From positions 3,853,191 through 3,917,190 of the forward strand of contig OX463842.1 in NCBI GenBank assembly GCA_949825065.1: a DNA stretch of 64,000 nt, written 5' to 3'. This DNA is from Odontocerum albicorne. Lineage: Eukaryota; Arthropoda; Insecta; Trichoptera; Odontoceridae. The position numbers were made by a program, and so were the translations under genes. Below, one piece after another: positions 50,101 through 59,100 of this stretch (position 1 is its first letter; every line of letters begins with the position of its first letter). The notes below the pieces were generated by a model, which ran no database searches, was not told where the DNA came from, and saw only the letters and a program-made list of their open reading frames with translations.

Positions 50101-53100
50101 AATTTATTCCCGATTTTTTCACAAAATATCTCTGATGTGGCCGATAAGTGCTAATTATTATTAATACTATTTTTTCATTCAATGCGTAAATGTATTACGG
50201 AGCAATACCTAAAATCTGAACCCAGTATTTATTATATTTATAGAGATATTCAAGTTTTTAGAAGCAATGTGTACTAGTTACACATCACAGGGGAGGAAGG
50301 GTTAAAGGTGATTTTTAAAAGAAGAAATAAGAAAATTCTTGATGTTTTGGCTACGTTGAGATAATGAGTTGCAAAAAACTTACAAATCAAATACACAAAT
50401 ATACATGTCTGAAATGAATAGGGTATGAGGGAAAGGTAGACCTAGGAAAGAGAGGAAGTAGATAGTTGGAGAAATTTAAATTGAGGGAAAGGTAAGAAGG
50501 AATAAGAAACAGGAGAACACGTATATATATATGGATGTTGAGAGGAGAACACATATACACATATATGTATGGATATTGATAAAGTGAGATCTGTGTGTAT
50601 GAATGGAAAGGCGTGAAAATGATCGAAAAGGTTCGAATCCCAAGTTAAAACGCCTTTAAAAAAATCTGCTTACTAAATGGTGCTATTTAAAGAAAATCTG
50701 CTTACTAAATGGTGCTATATAAAGAAAGTCGGCTTACTAAATGGTGCTATATAAAGTAAGTCTGCTTGTTAAATTGTGCTATATAAAGTAAGTCTGCTTG
50801 TTAAATGGTGCTATATTAAGAAAGTCTGCTTACTAAATGGTGCTATATAAAGAAAGTACGCTTACTAAAGGGTGCTATATAAAGAAAGTCTGCGTATTAA
50901 ATGGTGATATATAAAGAAAGTCTGCTTACTAAATGGTGTTATATAAAGAAAGTCTGCTTACTAAATGGTGCTATATAAAGAAAATCTGCTTACTAAATGG
51001 TGCTATATAAAGAAAGTACGCTTACTAAAGGGTGCTATATAAAGAAAGTCTGCGTATTAAATGGTGATATATAAAGAAAATCTGCTTACTAAATGGTGCT
51101 ATATAAAGAAAGCCTGCTTACTAAATGGTGCTATATAAAGAAAATCTGCTTACTAAATGGTGCTATATAAAGAAAGTACGCTTACTAAAGGGTGCTATAT
51201 AAAGAAAGTCTGCGTAATAAATGGTGATATATAAAGAAAGTCTGCTTACTAAATGGTGCTATATAAAGAAAGCCTGCTTACTAAATGGTGCTGTATAAAT
51301 AAAATCTGCTTACTAAATGGTGCTATATAAAGAAAGTACGCTTACTAAAGGGTGCTATATAAAGAAAGTCTGCGTATTAAATGGTGATATATAAAGAAAA
51401 TCTGCTTACTAAATGGTGCTATATAAAGAAAGTCGGCTTACTAAATGGTGCTATATAAAGTAAGTCTGCTTGTTAAATGGTGCTATATAAAGTAAGTCTG
51501 CTTGTTAAATGGTGCTATATTAAGAAAGTCTGCTTACTAAATGGTGCTATATAAAGAAAGTACGCTTACTAAAGGTTGTTATATAAAGAAAGTCTGCGTA
51601 TTAAATGGTGATATATAAAGAAAGTCTGCTTACTAAATGGTGCTATATAAAGAAAGTCTGCTTACTAAATGGTGCTATATAAAGAAAATCTGCTTACTAA
51701 ATGGTGCTATATAAAGAAAGTACGCTTACTAAAGGGTGCTATATAAAGAAAGTCTGCGTATTAAATGGTGATATATAAAGAAAATCTGCTTACTAAATGG
51801 TGCTATATAAAGAAAGCCTGCTTACTAAATGGTGCTATATAAAGAAAATCTGCTTACTAAATGGTGCTATATAAAGAAAGTACGCTTACTAAAGGGTTCT
51901 ATATAAAGAAAGTCTGCGTATTAAATGGTGATATATAAAGAAAGTCTGCTTACTAAATGGTGCTATATAAAGAAAGCCTGCTTACTAAATGGTGCTATAT
52001 AAAGAAAATCTGCTTACTAAATGGTGCTATATAAAGAAAGTACGCTTACTAAAGGGTGCTATATAAAGAAAGTCTGCGTATTAAATGGTGATATATAAAG
52101 AAAGTCTGCTTACTAAATGGTGCTATATAAAGAAAGCCTGCTTACTAAATGGTGCTATATAAAGAAAATCTGCTTACTAAATGGTGCTATATAAAGAAAG
52201 TACGCTTACTAAAGGGTGCTATATAAAGAAAGTCTGCGTATTAAATGGTGATATATAAAGAAAATCTGCTTACTAAATGGTGCTATATAAAGAAAGTCGG
52301 CTTACTAAATGGTGCTATATAAAGTAAGTCTGCTTGTTAAATGGTGCTATATAAAGTAAGTCTGCTTGTTAAATGGTGCTATATTAAGAAAGTCTGCTTA
52401 CTAAATGGTGCTATATAAAGAAAGTACGCTTACTAAAGGGTGCTATATAAAGAAAGTCTGCGTATTAAATGGTGATATATAAAGAAAGTCTGCTTACTAA
52501 ATGGTGCTATATAAAGAAAGTCTGCTTACTAAATGGTGCTATATAAAGAAAATCTGCTTACTAAATGGTGCTACATACGACTATATTGTAATTTTATTAT
52601 TATTATTATTGTTGTTAAAAAATTCTGTAAAACTTCTCCGGGGGATATTCTCTCTCTGTAAAAGATCCCCTGAATTAACGACACTGTCATATTATTTCTA
52701 GATTGCCAACAGCAGTGGACGACAATGGCTTGGTGAGCAACCTGGTGATCCACGTAGACTGTCACTCGGCCAACAAGGGCCTCTTCGGTGGCATCCTGAT
52801 CATCGTCCTCACTGTTTTCAGCATCATAATGGGCTTCATCAACGTCAACAGCCCGTAAGTGTATTATATTGTATTTATTACACTTACGCTATAAACAGTA
52901 CAACCTGGTATGCTTATAGCAACATGACATTTTTCCTTTAAATTAACCAAAAAAAATTATTCATTCATCAACGGCACAATCTTCTTCTCCCTTTTTCCTG
53001 GACGAATTTGTTTCCTATGCTTCATTTTGCTTGCCACTGGAATCCTGTAAACTGGCTCTGACATGGTTTCAGTCTTTGGATCACCGAGGGGAGAATCACC

Positions 53101-56100
53101 CTCGCTGCCAGACAGGGTAGTGCATGTTTGCAAGTGTTTTTCCATGAAGCTTCGGTTTGTTTGACTGAGTTTTTATCCACCGATTGTCATCGGATGTGGA
53201 ACCAGAGTTGCCCAACTAACTAGGGCTGTATCCGCTGTCATTGGTCATGTAATGGCCCATTATCGGATTAATTAACGGCACAATGGTGCCTTATAATAAT
53301 ATTTCAACAATATAAATTAATGTACTCTGTCCTTTCTGCTTACCCCAGCAGTGAAATGGAACAATGATTTATACAAGTTTGTATTTAAAAAAAAAATCTA
53401 GTTAATATGGTACGCGTATGTAAAGAATCAAAGAAATACTATATGATAATCACATTAGATTATAATTCCTTTCCCCCATCATAAAGGATCTTTCGAGTTG
53501 AGGATCGGAAGGATCTTTCGATTGAGTGGTTTTTTTAATTCTTGGATAAAACACAGAGTGCGTCGCGAACTTGCCTGGGTCTTGTGACATTTGAGAAGTG
53601 TAATGTATGACATTTATAAAAATGGAGTCGTATACAATACAACAACGCGTTCAAATTGTGGAATTATTTTATGTATAATATAATCTCCGGAAACTGTGAT
53701 GTTAATTGGCCACCAAGATCATGTGATCTGACACCGTTGGACTATTTTTTCTGGGGCTACGTGAAAAATCAGGTCTATAAAAATAACCCCCAATCAATTC
53801 CTGAGCTGAAAGATGAAATTATTCGCGTTATTGGTGAGTTAGAACCGCAATTATGTTAAAATATCATCGAAAATTTTGAAAAGAGTGGACATTTGTGGAG
53901 CTGCAAGAGGTGGACATTTGGCGGATATTGTTTTTTTTTTGTGTTTAATTGTCATACATTATACTTCAATGACCAATAAAAAGTTTTTGAAATCAAAGCA
54001 AATTGTGTGTTTTATTTAAACAATTAAAAAAAATGAATTAAAAAAACCGCTCAATTTAAAGGACTATACTTATGTAATTGCCATGCTCCGATATCGTTGA
54101 TTTGCTATCCAACTAACTAGGAATTCCTGTCAACTAGTTTATCACATGTGTCAATTATATACTCTCATCACAACAATTATATACTCTCATCACAACAATT
54201 ATATACTCTCATCACAGCAATTATGTACTCTCATCACAACAATTGTATACTCTTATCACAACAATTATATGCTCTCATCACAACAATTATATACTCTGAT
54301 CACGACAATTATATACTCTGATCACGACAAACAACATAAAAAAGCAACTTATTTTTTTATTCTACACATATACACACCATTTACCTATTGGAGTAGGCAG
54401 AAAAAACAAAGCGCCAAAGTTTTACTATCTCGGCACACATCCTTGACTTTTTCTAGATCCATATAACTTCAACGATTTCTTCATTTCATTCTTTCTAAAT
54501 CAATCACTTGGTCCAAACATACTTTGCTTGGTCTTTCTCTTACACGCCTTCCATTAACATAAGCACTATATATCTATGTTTTGTTAGTAATTTTTCATTC
54601 ATTCGTTCCACATGTTTAAACAAGCAGCGTGCTCTTAATCTACACGTCAGCCTTAAGTTTACATTCATCACTAATCACTTCATTCCGTATTCTGTCATAC
54701 AAAATCCCCTATATATTCTTAATACACACATTGCTTCAGCATTTATTCAGCTCCTATCAATCTTTTTACACGTCCACGTTTCACTCCCATATATCAAAGT
54801 TGGCACCAAACTAATATTGTAGACTTTTATTTAATCTATTGAACAATAAAAATGACGTGCCTCAAAGGAAAAATTAACCACATTCAAAATACAATTTTAT
54901 TAAAAAATGATTACTTCACTTTTTTTCTTTCCTTTTTATCCGTAAAAAATAACCTTTAAATAAGTTGTATAACTTTCGATGTACCCTTAAAAGAGCGCCA
55001 AGTACATGTAGGCTTCGACCAACGTCGGTTGCATAAAGCGTCTAAATGTCACGATCGCCCTGCCATTGATATGTATGTTTAAAACATCGATGGAAAAAAT
55101 AATACCAGCCCGCCTTTCCTCTCCCCATTCGTTCTTTTTCTAACTATAGATAATCCTTTTCATCTTTTGAATATTTTCTTCTTCTTTCTCTTAAATTTGA
55201 TCTATGGTATTTTACCATCACGACTGCATATCTTTTGATTTAAACTACCAGCTATTCTTTCATGTTTTAATCGCTCTACCTAAGGGACGTCTGCCAGCGA
55301 GTATTTCATGGATTGTCGTTTAGGGAATTCTTATGTTAACCATCTAATTCTCATGACTTCGCTTCTATTACATAAGATTAATGAAAACAATTATTTAGTA
55401 ATTGATACTAACATACTTACGTTTCATTGTATCTTGATGTTAGTTAAATATAAATTTTATGTGATTTTGTCAATAATTTTAAATAGTTAAATTAACTTGT
55501 CTTATGAGCTACCGTTTTAAATATTATAGTTAAATTAACTTGTCTTATGAGCTACCGTTTAAATAATTAAATTAAGTTGTCTTGTGAGCTACCGTTTTAA
55601 ATAATTAAATTAATTTGTCTTATGAGCTACCGTTTTAAATAATTAAATTAAGTTGTCTTATGAGCTACCGTTTTAAATAATTAAATTAAGTTGTCTTATG
55701 AGCTACCGTTTTAAAAAGTTAAATTAACTTGTCTTATGAGCTACCGTTTTCGTTGTTGTTATGTAAAAGTTATAAAGTTGTTGTTATGTCAAAATTATAC
55801 AGTTGGTGTTATGAAAAAGTTATAAATCAACTAGTAAATTAATAAATATGATATTTTCATATTATTTTTCAATTTAAAATAATGTGGATCACATTACTAA
55901 CATACGAGTATTTGGTCTAATATAAACGCAAACATATGAGCAAAGCATATTTTTGATGAGGTAAATCAAAATCAAGAATAAGACGTCTGATTTTAATTGT
56001 ATATTTTATCAACGGTTTTGATTTTAACTTTGTGGAACTTCGTATTATAATATTTAGCAATGAATTACTTAGTTTTTTAAATAACTACATTAAGTCCTCG

Positions 56101-59100
56101 CTACATGTGCTTCTAGTTTTAATTTCGAGGCTCTTTCGGAATTCAAGTTTTATTCCACCTGAAGACAGACGCGGGATAGAAGGTAGAAACACGTGTAGCG
56201 GGGATTAATATGAGTAGTGGAATAACATAGTAATTTATTGTTAAATATTCATCTATGTGCAATTTAATTTCATAATTTTCACTAATTTAACATAGACGCC
56301 ATTTATCCACTGGAGTAGACAGAAAGGACAGAGTACTATAATTTTCAATCGTGTATACAGCTAATAATTCTGTTTTTTTTATTTTCTAGAAACAGCATCA
56401 ACGCTGCAGATATCCTGATGGAGTCTACAGATCTGGTTCTCCACCTGATCATGCTGGTAGCTGTGGTCTTCGCTTACGCCTGCATCCGCAATCTGGACGT
56501 CAACCCGCACCCCATCTCGCTGCTGGACGATCTTCTGCTCTTCATCAGCATACCCGCCTTCTTCATGAAGGTCACCTTTACCTTCATCCCTGCTGTTGAT
56601 TCAGGAGACTACTTCAAGTTCTGCGTCGTCCTGGTTATTGTGAGTATAAAGAAACTATCTTCCCATTTTATAAACACAGAAAATAAATGACAAAAAAAAT
56701 TATTGTACATTCAAGAGAGAAGACATTAAAAGGTCCGAGCTCATCCCACAAACATTCCCCCGGCCGAGATACACCCCATCAATGTAAGATGTTATAGAGG
56801 CCTCCAAGGAAGATCAGGTTGGGATTCGTCTTACCAATTTAGCCTCGAAGTTCATATTCGCAAATCAAAAACAATTTATACTTTTCTCTAATAAAAGTTT
56901 AATGGCTCCTAATAAATCGACTACTGACGCTTCCTAAGGGTATTGGGGTTTTTCATGATGTACCTCGGAATTCTCAACGGTTAAATCGTAACAAGTAAAA
57001 AATCACGTTTATAAGTATAGTTTTTTGAATTTATACTTTTTCTTAATTTTGTTCAAAGATAATTTAAAAGATTAAAGCGATTAAGATAAACGTACGTTAC
57101 TAGGATGTTACAGAGGAACAGATGGACAAATTACAGCGTATTCAAAATGTGAGTCTAAGGTTCATTTTCAACCTACGTAAATACGATCATATAACTTCAT
57201 ACCAGAAGGCATTGAACTGGTTGAATGTTAGAAATAGACGCCAAATTCACATACTGTATCTATTGTATAATATTCTTAACTGTCCTGCCACCCCCTCTTA
57301 TATCGCCGAAAATTTACAGCGTCTTTCCAATCATGGATTAGCGCTACGTTCAAACAGAGATTGTCTATTGGCGTTTCCAGTTTACCGCTCCTCTTTTTTT
57401 CTGTCGTCCTTTACTGTCCATGCAGTGAGACTCTGGAATCAGTTACAAACCAATATTAGACTATCGTCCTTGGCATGCTTTAAGAAGCGGCTGAAAAAAC
57501 TCTTAATTTATAGTCAGTAAAATAACGTGTTTCATTCGTGATTTTTATTTTCCTTTCCTCTCCACCATCCCTTCCTTTCCTTTTGATTGATGATATCTCA
57601 CTTTATATGAAAAAGAATGTTCGGCTGATTGTTCATCTTTGTGGGGTTTGTGGGTATGTGCTCACGTATGTTATATGTTTATGGATTTCGTGGGGATGGA
57701 TAGTCACTTGAATGATTTATACAACTATGTAACTTGCTTCATTTACTTTTGTCTGGTTGGCTGGAAGAGATTGCCGCCTGACAATAAGTCCGCCAGATTG
57801 TGTTTGCAATAAAAATGTTAAATAAATCAATTTAAAAAATAAACGCAACACGACCAATAGCAAAATAATTTTACTAATGACAAAAGATAAGCTGGAATTG
57901 AGTAAAGGATGCAAACTAGGATAGAGTAAAAAGGGAGATTCCACGTATACCTCAATGGGAATATTATGGTAATAATAATTTTGTAATTTATTTTTAACAA
58001 ACACTGTTTATTCCACTTTTTTGTGACGGTATAACCCTACCGGTTTCAAGGCTTTCACCTCATCTTCAGGGGAGCGCAAACAAGACTAAATGCTGTTCGA
58101 ACTGGTACCGATATAGACACTTCAATGGTTGGTGGCTGGGGGGTGAGGAAGGCTAGGTATAATTTCGGCCAAGAGCGGGGAGATTTTGGGGAAATAACTG
58201 TTCAACAGATGCTCCGATCGGTATACTGACTTAGAAATTTCTAGGGCCTCTAATCTGTCCAATTTATTTCCGTTGCCGCTAATATGTAAGAATTTGGCAT
58301 CATCGATAGAAAAAGTATGGTTTTCACGGGGACAATGATTAGCCGTTTCAGAATAAATTAGAGGATTTGTTAAGGCAGATTGGTGTTCACGAAATCTTTT
58401 TTCAAAAGATCTTCCTGTCTTTCCTATATAGAAATTATCACAGTCAGCACATAACAGTTTATACACACCACTGTTGCTAAGTATTCCATTTTTGCCTTTC
58501 CCATTAAATAAGAGTTTCCGGAGATTAAAGTTAGTGTAAAAAGCTGGCTTTATGTGACTTGCATTTTTTTCGTTATATTCGGTTATTTCATTTGATATAT
58601 ATTTTTTTTATAAATAGGACTTTGCTCCATTTATAGGTATGCTTATAGGTGTCGTTAAATATATAATATTTTATAAGTTTCTTTTTTGTTTGGTTTTTTA
58701 AAAGTGAATCAATGAGGCTTACAGGATAGCCACTGAAGATGAGTCGAAAGCCTTGAAACCGGTAGGGTTATACCGTCACAAAAAAGTGGAATAAACAGTG
58801 TTTGTTAAAAATAAATTACAATGTCTTTAAACCTCCACAACGTTAATGCCTTAACTATAAACAACAATAATCATTTTTTTTTACTTTAAGGCAATTCAAG
58901 TATTAGTACAAACACCTTTTATTACGGACGCACTAAGAAGATGCAGCAATACTCGACAACTGCAAAGAACTAAGCCTGGAAGGGAACTGATTACTTTCCT
59001 GATAGTCTGTAACGTCTGCACTTGGATCTATGAAACGTTTTCAGTGAAGAACGCTGAGAAGGACGACCATCGCTATGAATTCTATGGAAAAGTTCTTTGG

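Larger units (their letters stand above)
57981..58862 (-). mobile_element. Penelope-like element with inverted terminal repeats
   Basis: The left arm (57981-58072) and right arm (58731-58821, with a further outer part to 58862) are inverted copies carrying ACACTGTTTATTCCAC and CGGTATAACCCTACCGGTTT. Between them, minus strand, is a GIY-YIG endonuclease ORF. Inverted or direct terminal repeats plus a C-terminal GIY-YIG domain are the hallmark of Penelope-like elements. The reverse-transcriptase part is lost. The right end stops ~28 bp before exon 14. Confidence 0.88.
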
